Assembly (NCBI GenBank): GCA_008011715.2
Contig: CP136508.1
Location: 5,642,001-5,706,000 of the forward strand
Direction: 5' to 3'
DNA: 64,000 nucleotides
From: [Empedobacter] haloabium
Lineage (GTDB): Bacteria; Pseudomonadota; Gammaproteobacteria; Burkholderiales; Burkholderiaceae_D
Shown here: positions 1-9,816 of the stretch, in pieces
How the letters are laid out: each line of letters opens with the position of its first letter
How positions within the stretch are numbered: the first letter of the stretch is position 1
Notes under the pieces: model-generated
What the model saw: only the letters and a program-made list of their open reading frames with translations
Databases searched by the model: none
Told to the model about the DNA's origin: nothing
Program-made: the position numbers and the translations under genes

Positions 1-938
1 GCAAGATCACGGCGCGCTGGGACCCGTCCAAGCAGGTCGGCGTGCGCGGCAGCTACTCGTCCGGCTTCCGTGCGCCGGGCGTGCAGCAGGCCTTCTACAG
101 CTCCGTCTCGACCAACCTGGACGCCAAGGGCGTGCTGACCGAAACGCTGACGGCGCGCCAGAACAGCGCCGTCACGCGCGCCCTGGGCATCGCGCCGCTG
201 AAGGAAGAAACCTCGCGCAACGCCAGCGTCGGCATCGTGCTGCGGCCGATGCAGAACTTCTCGTTCACGGCCGACGTCTACCAGATCAAGATCAAGGACC
301 GCATCGTCTTCTCCAGCAATATCTCGGAGTCGATCAACGGTCCGGTGGTCGGTGCTGTCCTGAATCCGCTGAAGGTGGGCCAGGCGCAGTTCTTCACGAA
401 CGCGGTCGACACCACCACGCGCGGCCTGGACATCGTCACCGACTACAAGATGCCGCTGCCGGGCGCCACCCTGACCCTGTCCGCCCAGCTGGGCTTCAAC
501 AAGACCGAGGTGACGGGCCGTCATTCGACGTCGTCGATCCTGTCGGGCGAGGAGCTGTTCGACGCGTCGCAGGTCACGCTGATCGAGCACGGCCAGCCGC
601 GCCGCCACCACGTGCTGGCGGCCGACTACACGCGCGGCCCTTGGAACGTCAACGCCCGCGCCAACTACTACGGCGAAGTCAAGGGCCAGGGCTTCACGCC
701 AGGCTTCATCCAGACCTGGGACGCGAAGTGGATCGCCGACCTGACCCTGCGCTACAACTTCACCAAGAAGCTGAGCATCGCGGGCGGCATCAACAACCTG
801 TTCGACACCTACCCGACCGAGTGGGACAAGAAGGGCGCCGCGCCGTTCCCGCAGCTGGGCTTCACGCACTGCTGGGAAACCTGCCCGTTCGGCATCAACG
901 GCCGTTCGATGTACGTGCGCGCGGACTACGCGTTTTAA
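1..938 (+). CDS. TonB-dependent outer-membrane receptor, C-terminal part
   Basis: This is the last 311 or so residues of an outer-membrane beta-barrel receptor; the plug domain and N-terminus lie before the window. The frame is open from base 3. It begins with the strand-and-turn pattern RGSYSSGFRAPG typical of the middle of TonB-dependent receptor barrels, shows alternating polar/hydrophobic strands throughout, has the late signature LRYNFTKKLSIAGGINNLFD, and ends in the aromatic residue Phe (RADYAF) required by the barrel assembly machinery. Such receptors import siderophores, vitamin B12 or carbohydrates using TonB energy; the substrate cannot be told from this part. The stop codon lies 44 bases inside the end of the convergent MocR-type gene. 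Confidence 0.9.
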   Translation, partial: KITARWDPSKQVGVRGSYSSGFRAPGVQQAFYSSVSTNLDAKGVLTETLTARQNSAVTRALGIAPLKEETSRNASVGIVLRPMQNFSFTADVYQIKIKDRIVFSSNISESINGPVVGAVLNPLKVGQAQFFTNAVDTTTRGLDIVTDYKMPLPGATLTLSAQLGFNKTEVTGRHSTSSILSGEELFDASQVTLIEHGQPRRHHVLAADYTRGPWNVNARANYYGEVKGQGFTPGFIQTWDAKWIADLTLRYNFTKKLSIAGGINNLFDTYPTEWDKKGAAPFPQLGFTHCWETCPFGINGRSMYVRADYAF

Positions 939-2472
939 CCCCGCCGGTGACAGGCACCGATCCGAGGGCGGTAACGCCCTCGGATCGGTGCCTGTCACCA
1001 TGGGTCTTGTTTGCTTCATACGCGGCCAGATAGATCACGGCCGCCAACCGCCTCACCAGCTCCTCCATCCGCTCCGCCGGCACCTGCGCGTAGCCCAGCA
1101 TCAGCCCATTCCAGGCAGTCGTACCCTGCACCGCGTGCGTCGACAACGCATTGACGACGATGCCTTCCCGGCGCGCCCGTTCCACGATCGCCAGGTCCGA
1201 CAGCGCAGCATCGGTAAAGCGCAGCGACAGGTGCATGCCGGCCGACGCGCCATCGACCGTGGCGATGCGGCCCAGGTGCCGGTCCAGCGCCGCCACCAGC
1301 GCATCGCGCCGCTGCCGGTACAGCCGGCGCATGCGGCGCAGGTGCAGCGCGAACTGGCCACTGGTCAGGAACTCGGCCAGCGCCAGCTGCTCGGCCACGC
1401 GGCCCGCGGCGGCCGACTGCGCGCGCATCGTGGCCAGCTGCGGCGCCAGCTCGGGCGGCACCACCAGGAAGCCGATGCGCAGGCCGGGAAACATGGTCTT
1501 GCTGAACGTGCCGCAGTACAGCACCGGCGCGTCCGGCGCCAGGCCCTGCATCGCTGCCAGCGGCGGACCGTCGTGGCGGAATTCGCTGTCGTAGTCGTCC
1601 TCCACGATCAGCGCCCCGCAGGCGCGCGCGCCGTCGATCAGCGCCATGCGCCGCGCCAGCGACAGCACCGTGCCGACCGGATACTGGTGCGACGGCGTCG
1701 CATAGATCAGTTTCGGCCGGCGCGTGCGCCAGTCCTGCGGCGTCGGCGCCATGCCGTCGCCATCGACGTCGATGCCTTCGACCGCCAGCCCGGCGCCGCG
1801 GAACGCGGCCAGCGCGCCGCCATAGCCCGGGTTCTCCATCCAGACGATATCGCCCGCGTCGGCGCAGGCATGGGCGCACAGATCCAGGCTGCTCTGGCTG
1901 CCGTCGGTGATGAACACCTGCGCCGGCTCGCACACGACGCCGCGCGACGCGCGCAAATGGTCGGCGATGGCCGCGCGCAGCGCCGGCACCCCGGCCGGGT
2001 CGCTGTAGTTCAGCTGGGCCGGCGTCAGGCCGCGCCAGGCCCGGTCCAGCAGGCGGCGCCACAGCGCCAGCGGAAAGCTGGCCAGGTCCGGCACGCCCGG
2101 CACGAACGGCACGCCGTCGCTGGCATCGTTGCTGACGTGGCGCAGGTTGCGCGCCCGCCGCGACAGGCCAGCCTGCGGCACCGGCGCGGTCCTGCGCCGC
2201 CCCGGCGCGGGTGCCAGCGTGGCCACTACGGTGCCGCGCCGGTCCGGCACGACAAACCCTTCGCTGGCCAGCTGCTCATACGCATACAGCACCGTATTGC
2301 GCGCCACGCCCAGTTCCGCCGCCAGCGTGCGCGTCGCCACCAGGCGTGTGCCCGGCGCCAGCTTGCCATCGCGGATCGCCCAGCGCAGGCATTCGTGCAG
2401 CAGCCGCTGGCGCGGCCAGCTGTGGTGCCCGTGTTCCCGGTCGAAGCTTGACAACAACAGCGCGTAATCCAT
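895..2472 (-). CDS. MocR/PdxR-type transcriptional regulator (GntR winged helix + aminotransferase-like domain)
   Basis: A 525-residue protein with an N-terminal GntR winged helix (about residues 18-85, with LAAELGVARNTVLYAYEQL as recognition region) followed by a class I aminotransferase fold that binds pyridoxal phosphate as effector. The Schiff-base lysine is K325 in FSKTMFPGLRIGF. The start at 2472 (MDYALL) is chosen because GGAG stands just upstream; the frame is open 24 codons further. The C-terminal 34 or so residues are odd: residues 492-509 are encoded by the palindrome at 946-999 and the rest is antisense to the receptor tail, so the natural end probably was near residue 490. It is divergent from a PNPOx-like gene 89 bases away, the usual target arrangement for this family, so it probably controls that gene and itself in response to B6 vitamers or an amino acid. 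Confidence 0.88.
   Translation of the reverse strand: MDYALLLSSFDREHGHHSWPRQRLLHECLRWAIRDGKLAPGTRLVATRTLAAELGVARNTVLYAYEQLASEGFVVPDRRGTVVATLAPAPGRRRTAPVPQAGLSRRARNLRHVSNDASDGVPFVPGVPDLASFPLALWRRLLDRAWRGLTPAQLNYSDPAGVPALRAAIADHLRASRGVVCEPAQVFITDGSQSSLDLCAHACADAGDIVWMENPGYGGALAAFRGAGLAVEGIDVDGDGMAPTPQDWRTRRPKLIYATPSHQYPVGTVLSLARRMALIDGARACGALIVEDDYDSEFRHDGPPLAAMQGLAPDAPVLYCGTFSKTMFPGLRIGFLVVPPELAPQLATMRAQSAAAGRVAEQLALAEFLTSGQFALHLRRMRRLYRQRRDALVAALDRHLGRIATVDGASAGMHLSLRFTDAALSDLAIVERARREGIVVNALSTHAVQGTTAWNGLMLGYAQVPAERMEELVRRLAAVIYLAAYEANKTHGDRHRSEGVTALGSVPVTGGVKTRSPRARTSNGR
946..999. repeat. Perfect 25-bp inverted repeat (GGTGACAGGCACC family hairpin)
   Basis: Bases 946-970 and 975-999 are exact reverse complements with a GTAA loop. 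The outer part reads GGTGACAGGCACC. It lies between two convergent genes, directly after the receptor stop codon, where it could end transcription of the plus-strand gene, although no long T run follows. On the minus strand it is translated as part of the C-terminus of the MocR-type protein. It resembles the other palindromes of this window in position but not in sequence. Confidence 0.9.
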
Positions 2473-2561
2473 CCTGGCTCCATCGAAATGAACACCCCTG
2501 GACCTGTCGCAGGGGCCAACGCGACCATTATATTGCGCGCTCAACCAACCGAATGGAGATC

Positions 2562-3203
2562 ATGAACAAGCCTACCGCCCCCACGCCCCGCACGCAGGTG
2601 AAACGCGTCGCCGAGTATGCGTCCTACGATGCCGCCCTGCTGCACGCCATCGTCGACAGCGCCTACGTCTGCCACATCGCCTTCGGCGACGCCAACGGCA
2701 GCCACTGCATCCCGACCGCCTGCTGGCGCCTGGGCGAGTACCTGTACATCCACGGTTCGAACGGCAGCCGCATGCTCAAACGCCTGCAGGAACAGGAGTG
2801 CTGCGTGACGATCACCCACGTGGACGGCCTGGTGCTGGCGCGCTCGGCGTTCAACCACTCGATGAACTACCGCTCGGCCATGATCTACGGCCGCTTCGAA
2901 GCGGTCGACGAGGCGCACAAGCGGGTGGCGATGGAAGCGTTCATGGAGCACATCGTGCCGGGCCGGCAGGCCGAGATCCGGGCGGGCAACGACAAGGAGT
3001 ACGCCGCCACCACCGTCATGCGCATCGCGCTGGCGGAAGCGGCATGCAAGACCCGCACGGGGCCGCCGAACGACGATGCCGAGGACATGGACATGCCCGT
3101 CTGGACCGGCGTGCTGCCGCTGGTGACGACGCATGGCGCGCCGGTGGTCGAGCAAGGCTGCACGTTGCCGACGCCGGCTTACGTGGCGGCCTGGGACGCT
3201 TGA
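2562..3203 (+). CDS. Pyridoxamine 5'-phosphate oxidase-like flavin-binding protein
   Basis: A 213-residue protein of the split-barrel PNPOx-like group (COG3467 type). The N-terminal part has the strand pattern AYVCHIAFGDANGSHCIPTA, then YLYIHGSNGSRMLKRL and the barrel strand YRSAMIYGRFEAV, where such proteins bind FMN. It lacks a recognisable PNPOx C-terminal substrate domain, so it is more likely a general flavin or nucleotide-binding protein than PdxH itself. GGAG precedes the ATG at 2562 closely; an in-frame ATG at 2553 is a possible alternative. Divergent transcription from the MocR-type regulator suggests that this is the regulated gene. A palindromic repeat begins 6 bases after the stop. 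Confidence 0.85.
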   Translation: MNKPTAPTPRTQVKRVAEYASYDAALLHAIVDSAYVCHIAFGDANGSHCIPTACWRLGEYLYIHGSNGSRMLKRLQEQECCVTITHVDGLVLARSAFNHSMNYRSAMIYGRFEAVDEAHKRVAMEAFMEHIVPGRQAEIRAGNDKEYAATTVMRIALAEAACKTRTGPPNDDAEDMDMPVWTGVLPLVTTHGAPVVEQGCTLPTPAYVAAWDA

Positions 3204-3209
3204 AGCACC

Positions 3210-3303
3210 GGGGTCTGTCCCTGGACAGGGACTGACCCCGAAGTTTGCTTGCGTTAGGTCGGCGCTGAACTTCAGGGTCAGTCCCGCCAGCGGGACAGAC
3301 CCT
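3210..3303. repeat. Paired palindromic repeat, copy A (BIME-like)
   Basis: Two hairpins in opposite orientation. The first has arms GGGGTCTGTCCCT and AGGGACTGACCCC (3210-3239); the second has AGGGTCAGTCCCG and CGGGACAGACCCT (3274-3303). Each stem has one central mismatch (T.T or A.A). The spacer is bounded by GAAGTTT and GAACTTC, so the whole unit is an imperfect inverted repeat. It sits between the convergent ends of the PNPOx-like gene and the membrane protein gene ending at 3331. Confidence 0.9.
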
Positions 3304-3330
3304 AAGCGGATCCCTGTCTCCAGTGTTTTC

Positions 3331-4911
3331 TCAGCGCCGCTCGCGCCACCAAAGGCCGAGTAACGCGGCGGCGAACAGCACCGCGAACGGCCACGCAGGC
3401 AGTGTCGGTGCGCCAGCCGTGGTACCAGTATCACCCGGCAGCACGCGCGCCGCATACCGCTGCGTGGCCTCCTGCCGCAGCGCCCGCTGCCACGCCGGCC
3501 AGTCGTCGGCACCGAACACATACATGTCCGTGGCCTCCTTGCCGCTGCGCGCCGCGATCCAGCCGACCTGGCGCGGCCAGAAGGCGACGCAGGCGGCACC
3601 ACCCTGGTCGGTGCGCGCCTGCCACGCCAGCGCGGCTTGCCCATCCACCGCCACCGTGCCGCCAGGCCGCACCCCGTGCGCGCACAGCTCCGTGCGCAGG
3701 CCCGCCACCGGCAGCGGATCCGGCTTGACCCAGCCGACCGACCGCAAGCTGGCGCGGGAGGACGCGTCCAGCACCTGCTGCCACCACTGGGCCAATGCCG
3801 CCGGCGCCGTGATCGCATGGCGGTGCCAGCCAGCGACGCCCAGCCAGACGATGCGCCCCTGGCGCCAGGGCCGCTGCCACAGCCACGGCTTGCCATCCTG
3901 GTCCGCCGCCAGCACCGACCAGTCGCCGCCCGCCACCGGATGCCATGACGCCGGTGGCAGCGCCAGCACCGTGCCGGCCGCCGCGACATGGCGGGTGTCC
4001 TCCTGCTCCGTCGTCACCGGCTGCTGCGCCAGCCGTAGCGCCAGCGCTTGCTGCCACACGGCCGGCGCGCCGGCATTGCCGCCAACGACCAGCAACGGCA
4101 TGCCTTGCGCCACCTGGGCCAGCAGGGCGGCACGGGCCGTGCCGCCCTGGCTCTCGAACCAGCTGGCGTCGATGACGGCGGCGTTGGCCGGCGCCGGCAA
4201 GGCTGCGACGCCCTCGCTGCGCGTGACGGCCTTGCCCAGCACGGTCTGCCAGTCGAGCAATGCGCCGCCGTCGTGCAGCAGCTCGTTCAGCACGCGCGTA
4301 TCGAACGACGGCGCGCCGAAACGCCCCACCACGTGCAACGGCAAGGCTGGCACGACGGTCAGCGGCACCGGTCCTTCCTGCAGCGTCTTGCCGGCGTCGT
4401 CCAGCAGCCGCGCGCGCAACAGCAGGCGCTCGGCCAGCGGCGGCAGCCACCGCACCGTCAACTGGGCGCCGCCGCCACGCGCCTCATGCAGCACGGCGCC
4501 GTTCTCGGCCAGCAGTTGCAGGCGCCATGGCCCGCTGGCGGGTTGCCGGCGCACGGTCAGTGCGAACGTGCGGCCCAAGGCCAGCGTGCGCGGAAAGTTC
4601 AGCCACAGCAGGTCGCCACTGGGTGCCTGCCAGGACAGGGGCCGGAGCGGCAGGTCGCGCCACTGGGCCTCGCGCAATCCATGCCCGGACACGACGATGC
4701 GGCCCGCCTGCGCCACGTCCGCCGCGACCGTGTCGTCGGTGACCGTCACGGCATCCATGACCGGCGTCACACTGGACGGCAACGCCAGCAAACCAGCCAG
4801 CGCCAGCCCCGCCGTCGCGGCCAGCCCGGCATCGACCCAGCGACGCCGGCGCAGGTACAGCGCCGCGCTGGCAACGCCCGTCGCGGCGGCCACGATGACG
4901 ACCGGCGTCAT
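3331..4911 (-). CDS. Membrane protein of the MoxR/DUF58/BatA/DUF4175 operon, function unknown
   Basis: A 526-residue protein with two N-terminal membrane segments (about residues 2-20 and 28-47), a large extracytoplasmic region, and a last membrane segment followed by WWRERR. The soluble part includes alternating beta-alpha stretches such as AVIDASWFESQGG and MPLLVVGGNAGAP, which look like a glutamine-amidotransferase-like or von Willebrand-like fold often found in the last gene of such operons; no catalytic Cys-His-Glu triad is evident. The start is the ATG at 4911, overlapping the stop of the DUF4175 gene as ATGA, so the two are translationally coupled. It is the last gene of the ten-gene run and ends before a palindromic repeat. 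Confidence 0.75.
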   Translation of the reverse strand: MTPVVIVAAATGVASAALYLRRRRWVDAGLAATAGLALAGLLALPSSVTPVMDAVTVTDDTVAADVAQAGRIVVSGHGLREAQWRDLPLRPLSWQAPSGDLLWLNFPRTLALGRTFALTVRRQPASGPWRLQLLAENGAVLHEARGGGAQLTVRWLPPLAERLLLRARLLDDAGKTLQEGPVPLTVVPALPLHVVGRFGAPSFDTRVLNELLHDGGALLDWQTVLGKAVTRSEGVAALPAPANAAVIDASWFESQGGTARAALLAQVAQGMPLLVVGGNAGAPAVWQQALALRLAQQPVTTEQEDTRHVAAAGTVLALPPASWHPVAGGDWSVLAADQDGKPWLWQRPWRQGRIVWLGVAGWHRHAITAPAALAQWWQQVLDASSRASLRSVGWVKPDPLPVAGLRTELCAHGVRPGGTVAVDGQAALAWQARTDQGGAACVAFWPRQVGWIAARSGKEATDMYVFGADDWPAWQRALRQEATQRYAARVLPGDTGTTAGAPTLPAWPFAVLFAAALLGLWWRERR

Positions 4912-6917
4912 CGCCCTCCTCCGGCGCTGCGCCAGGCGCGGTCGAATGCGCTGTCGGCCGCGGGCTGGGCCTGCAGCACCGGCGCGGCCGGCACCGTCGC
5001 GCGCAGCCAGGCGCGCAGCGGGCCGCGGCACGGCACGCAGCCGTCCGCCACGTCCTGCACGGCACGCTGCGCCGCCAGGCGCTGCTCGTCGGCCGGCAGG
5101 CGTGCCACGGCCGCCAGCGCCTGCTTGCGCCACAGCGCCGGCAGCGCGCTCTCGCCCGATAGAGCCTGCACCAGCGCCGGCACGTCGGCCTTGCCTGGGT
5201 CGATCGCATCATCCTTGCCGCGCGCGCGCCGGTAACTGGCCGCGCCGGCGGCGTCGCCGGTCAGGCGCTTGTCCTCGCGGATCGCCGGCGGCTCGAATGC
5301 GGCGCGGTGCAGGTACACGCGTTCGGCCTGCTGCAGCTCCTTGATCGCGGCCAGCGCCTTGTACTCGGGCGGCAGCGCGCTGCCCGGCGCAATGGCGCGC
5401 AGGGCCTTTTCGGCATCCCACATGGCCGCCAGCGCGCGCCGCAGCACGGCCTTGGTCTGCGGATCGAAGATCGTCGCGTTGTCTTCCATGTCGTGGGCGT
5501 GGCCGAACTGCGCGGCCAGGTTGGTGTTGCCGTTCATCGGTTCGTGTGTCTCTTCGCCATGTTCGTCATGGCCCTCGTGCTCGTCGCCGAACAAGGTCGA
5601 TTCCTCGCCCAGGAACTGGCCGTAGCGCCGGCGCAGCTGCGCCTGGTCGGCCGCGATCCCTTCGCTGCGTTCGCGCAGCACGGCGGGCGGCAGCTTGCCG
5701 CGCATGTCCGCCACCAGCAGTTCCGTGTCGATGATGATCTGGCGCTGGCTGCGCAGGTTCTCCGGTTTCACCATGCTGGGCAGCGCGGACGAGTCCAGCG
5801 CCTGCGCTTCCGGCCCCGGCAGGCGCAGCGTGTGGGTGGGCGACTGCACCGTGTGCGGGTGTTCCGGATCGTTGTCGGTGGCGCGCACGAAGAAGTACAG
5901 CTCGTCGCCCGGTTCCATGCCCAACTCCGCCAGGGGCCAGTCCTTTTGCCAGTCGCGCCGCTTGGGGTCGCGGCCCTGCGGCAGCGGCAGCTCGCGGTCG
6001 CTGAAGCGGATGTTCTCGCCGCTGCCGCGCGCCAGGGTCAGGTGCAACGTGGCGCGGGCGATGCCGTAATCGTCCTTGGCCGCCACCGCGATCCGCACCG
6101 ATGTCGTGCCGGGTGCCAGCAGGTGCACCGCTTCGACCGGCGCGGCCACCGTCACGGTGGGCGGCTGGTCGGCCGTGACGCGGACATCGTGGCGCACCGC
6201 GCCGCTGCGCCACGACACCGCGTCCAGCGCGCGCCACGCCGCGCAGCCTGCCGCAGGCACGGGCAGCACGGTGCCGTCACCCAGCTCGACGCGGGTGGCG
6301 CCCGTGGCGCACCAGTTGACGGTGCTGTAGCGCGGTACCTGCAGGTCGCGCGGCGCCGTCTGGTAGGGTTGCGCACCCGTGTAGGCTGGCGGCGTCACTC
6401 TCAGCGTGAGCGCGGCCGTGGCAGGCGTGGCGGGCTTTGCGGACAGCGCCGCTACCGGCGGCATCGGTCGTGGTGCCGGCACAAGCCACAGGGCCGCCGC
6501 GGCCACGGCGCTCAGCGCCAGCGGCAGCCAGCTGGGCCGCGTGCGCGCGCGCGCGATGGCGTCGAACTGCGCGGGGCCGACGGCGGCCGGTAGGCGCGCG
6601 GCCAGGCGGGCGCGCTGCAACCGCGCCAGCGGCGCTGCCGGCTCCTCCGCCAGCAACCGGCTGCTGTCCTCCAGCGCCGGCACCGCATCGTCCAGCCACG
6701 TGGGCCACTGCGCGGCGGTGCGGCGGCGCCATCGGCGCGCGTCCCATGCCGCCCAGGCGCCCGCGGCACCCAGCAGCGCCAGCCCGGCCGGCCATGCCGC
6801 AGGCAACGCGGCCAGGGCCGGTGCCAGCGGCGCCAGCCACCATGGCAGGCGGCGGCGCACGACGGCGCGCCACAACGGCCGCTCGATGGCATCGCGCAGG
6901 TCAGCTTCGGCGTGCAT
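4908..6917 (-). CDS. DUF4175 family membrane protein
   Basis: A 669-residue protein with two hydrophobic N-terminal segments (residues about 24-58), a further segment near residue 130-150 (WLPLALSAVAAAALWLV), then a long extracytoplasmic region. The stretch from residue 170 has Ig-like strands (LTLRVTPPAYTGAQPY, QPPTVTVAAP, IAVAAKDDYGIARATL, ELYFFVRATDND) typical of DUF4175 proteins, followed by a helical region. A segment rich in His, Asp and Glu (about residues 442-476, with DEHEGHDEHGEETHEP and HAHDMED) could bind metal ions. It overlaps the BatA-like gene upstream by 17 bases and the next gene by 4 bases. Its role is unknown; proteins of this kind travel with MoxR and DUF58 genes. Confidence 0.8.
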   Translation of the reverse strand: MHAEADLRDAIERPLWRAVVRRRLPWWLAPLAPALAALPAAWPAGLALLGAAGAWAAWDARRWRRRTAAQWPTWLDDAVPALEDSSRLLAEEPAAPLARLQRARLAARLPAAVGPAQFDAIARARTRPSWLPLALSAVAAAALWLVPAPRPMPPVAALSAKPATPATAALTLRVTPPAYTGAQPYQTAPRDLQVPRYSTVNWCATGATRVELGDGTVLPVPAAGCAAWRALDAVSWRSGAVRHDVRVTADQPPTVTVAAPVEAVHLLAPGTTSVRIAVAAKDDYGIARATLHLTLARGSGENIRFSDRELPLPQGRDPKRRDWQKDWPLAELGMEPGDELYFFVRATDNDPEHPHTVQSPTHTLRLPGPEAQALDSSALPSMVKPENLRSQRQIIIDTELLVADMRGKLPPAVLRERSEGIAADQAQLRRRYGQFLGEESTLFGDEHEGHDEHGEETHEPMNGNTNLAAQFGHAHDMEDNATIFDPQTKAVLRRALAAMWDAEKALRAIAPGSALPPEYKALAAIKELQQAERVYLHRAAFEPPAIREDKRLTGDAAGAASYRRARGKDDAIDPGKADVPALVQALSGESALPALWRKQALAAVARLPADEQRLAAQRAVQDVADGCVPCRGPLRAWLRATVPAAPVLQAQPAADSAFDRAWRSAGGGR

Positions 6918-7899
6918 GGGCCAGTAATCTCTCGGTGAACAGCAAGCCGGCCAGCAGCCAGGGCCACCAGGCGGCGCGAGAACCGCCCGCCGGCGTCACG
7001 CCGCCAGTCGGCGCCAGCGCCAGCGCGGGCAGCGGATAAGAGGCAGGCGCCACGGCCAGCGCCTGCCAGGCATCGTACAGCGCCAGCGCCTGCGTCTCAT
7101 CCCGTGGCGGCCATGGCATGCCAGTCCATACTCGCCCTTGCGGCGTGTCGGCATAGGCCAGCGGCAAGCCGGCGGCCGGCACACGCTGGCCGGCCATCGC
7201 ACCGGCGCGCCACCAGTGTGGCGCGCGCCATGCGGGCGGTGGCGGATCGGCGCGGTCCCACACGATCAGCGCCGTGCGGGCATCCGGTGCGGCCACGAGT
7301 TCGTAGCGCGCGCCGCCGCTGCCAAATGCCTTGAACAACGCCTGCCAGCGCGCCAGCCGCTCGGCCGGCGCGGCCACGACAACCCGGTGCACGGGCGGCG
7401 GTGGCGACACGGCGGGCGCCAGCCGGAACGTGACGGCGTGGGCCAGGCGTGGCGGCCGCGCAGGCATCGGCACGGTGCCGGTACGGGCCAGTACCAGGAT
7501 GCGAGCGTCCTTGCGCCATTCGTGCTCGTCGCGGTGCAGCCTGTCCAGCGGCGGCAGCTCCGACACCAGGCGCTCGGCATGCGCCATGCCTGCCGCCGCG
7601 ACCTCGCGCTCGACCCAGTCGGCTGGCAGCCCGGGCGCCAGCAGCACCGTATCGCCGCGCCATGGGAACACGGTGACGGCCAGCCAGGCGATCAGCGCCG
7701 CCAGCAGCAACAGGCGGGCGAGCAGCAACAGGACATCCGTCCAGCGCCAGATGCGGCGCTGCTGCGGCGCGGACGACGGCAGGAACCGGGCCGTCGCCAG
7801 CAGCTCGGCCGCCGTGCGCTGGCGCTTCTGGCGGTGCCACCAGAGCGGCAGCAGCAGCGCGGGCAACGCGGCCCACCACCACGGTTGCAGGCTCGTCAT
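6901..7899 (-). CDS. BatA-like membrane protein (aerotolerance regulator N-terminal domain)
   Basis: A 332-residue protein beginning with the BatA N-terminal domain: a first membrane helix (residues about 4-20, LQPWWWAALPALLLPLWW), the cytoplasmic loop with TAAELLATARFLP, and a second helix (about 58-80). The central part is extracytoplasmic and proline-rich, and a final hydrophobic stretch (AAWWPWLLAGLLFTERLL) may anchor the C-terminus. The von Willebrand MIDAS of full-length BatA proteins is not seen. Start ATG at 7899 overlaps the DUF58 stop (ATGA) and the end overlaps the DUF4175 start, so translation is coupled on both sides. In the MoxR class of systems such proteins are thought to act with the ATPase at the membrane. 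Confidence 0.78.
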   Translation of the reverse strand: MTSLQPWWWAALPALLLPLWWHRQKRQRTAAELLATARFLPSSAPQQRRIWRWTDVLLLLARLLLLAALIAWLAVTVFPWRGDTVLLAPGLPADWVEREVAAAGMAHAERLVSELPPLDRLHRDEHEWRKDARILVLARTGTVPMPARPPRLAHAVTFRLAPAVSPPPPVHRVVVAAPAERLARWQALFKAFGSGGARYELVAAPDARTALIVWDRADPPPPAWRAPHWWRAGAMAGQRVPAAGLPLAYADTPQGRVWTGMPWPPRDETQALALYDAWQALAVAPASYPLPALALAPTGGVTPAGGSRAAWWPWLLAGLLFTERLLAHARRS

Positions 7900-8798
7900 C
7901 GCCGTGCCCCCGGCGCGGCCGGCGGGCGCAGCCAGCCGCGCAATACCGCCTCCAGCGGTTCCTCGATGCGTGCCTGCGTCAGCGCGATGTCGTGCTGGCG
8001 GCAGTGCGCCGCGACGCCGGCGAAATGGTCGAAGACGCTGTCGCGATAGGCTGCGCGATCCGTCGGCAGCAGGCGGTGCAACCCTTCGCTGCCGTTGCTT
8101 TCACGGTCGCGGTACGCGACACCGGACGGAAAACTGCCATCCACCTCGGCCTGCGTGCGCAAGGCCAGCAAGCGCACGTCATGGCGCAGGTGGCGCAGCC
8201 GCTGCAGCGCTTCGGACAGCGGCGACGGCCAGTCCAGGCAGTCGCTGGCCGCGAACACGACGGCCGGCGCGGCGGCGATGCGCAGCGCCGTCTTCATCGC
8301 GTCGGCGGCCGGCAACGCGCCGCTGGCCGCAGCGCGCGTGAATGCCGCCAGCACCCGCTGCAGTTGGCGCGGCCCGCGCGCTGCCGGCGTCACCTCGGCG
8401 CGCCCGTCCGCGCAGACGACCAGGCCGAACGCATCGCCCTGGCGCTGCGCGACGGCAGCCACGCAGGCCAGCGCCGTGCGGGCAAACCACAATTTGTCGA
8501 GGCCCGGCACCGCGTAGCTGGGTTCGGCCATCGAAGCGCTCGCGTCCAGCCACAGCCAGGCCGCGACATGGCTGTCGCGCTCCGCCTCGCGCACGTAATA
8601 CCGGTCGGCGCGCGCCAGCAGCTTCCAGTCCACGCGGCGCCACTCGTCGCCCGGCGCATAGGCACGGTATTCGGAAAACTCGACACCGGCGCCGCGCTCG
8701 CGGCCCGCATGGATGCCGTGCCCGAGCCCCGCCAGCACGTGGCGGATGACCAGGTCGAGATTGGCGGCATGGGCCAGCAGCGCGGGCGTGGGCAGCAT
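7896..8798 (-). CDS. DUF58 domain-containing protein (MoxR partner)
   Basis: A 300-residue protein with the DUF58 signature around residues 40-70 (FSEYRAYAPGDEWRRVDWKL followed by ARADRYYVRE) and a von Willebrand-like metal site LDASASM (DxSxS) at about residue 85-91. DUF58 proteins are the constant companions of MoxR ATPases and are presumed substrates or adaptors. There is no membrane segment, so it should be cytoplasmic. The ATG at 8798 follows the MoxR stop by 6 bases, and the stop overlaps the BatA-like start by 4 bases. Confidence 0.9.
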   Translation of the reverse strand: MLPTPALLAHAANLDLVIRHVLAGLGHGIHAGRERGAGVEFSEYRAYAPGDEWRRVDWKLLARADRYYVREAERDSHVAAWLWLDASASMAEPSYAVPGLDKLWFARTALACVAAVAQRQGDAFGLVVCADGRAEVTPAARGPRQLQRVLAAFTRAAASGALPAADAMKTALRIAAAPAVVFAASDCLDWPSPLSEALQRLRHLRHDVRLLALRTQAEVDGSFPSGVAYRDRESNGSEGLHRLLPTDRAAYRDSVFDHFAGVAAHCRQHDIALTQARIEEPLEAVLRGWLRPPAAPGARR

Positions 8799-8804
8799 CG
8801 AGGC

Positions 8805-9812
<1,008 letters not shown>

Positions 9813-9816
9813 GCCG

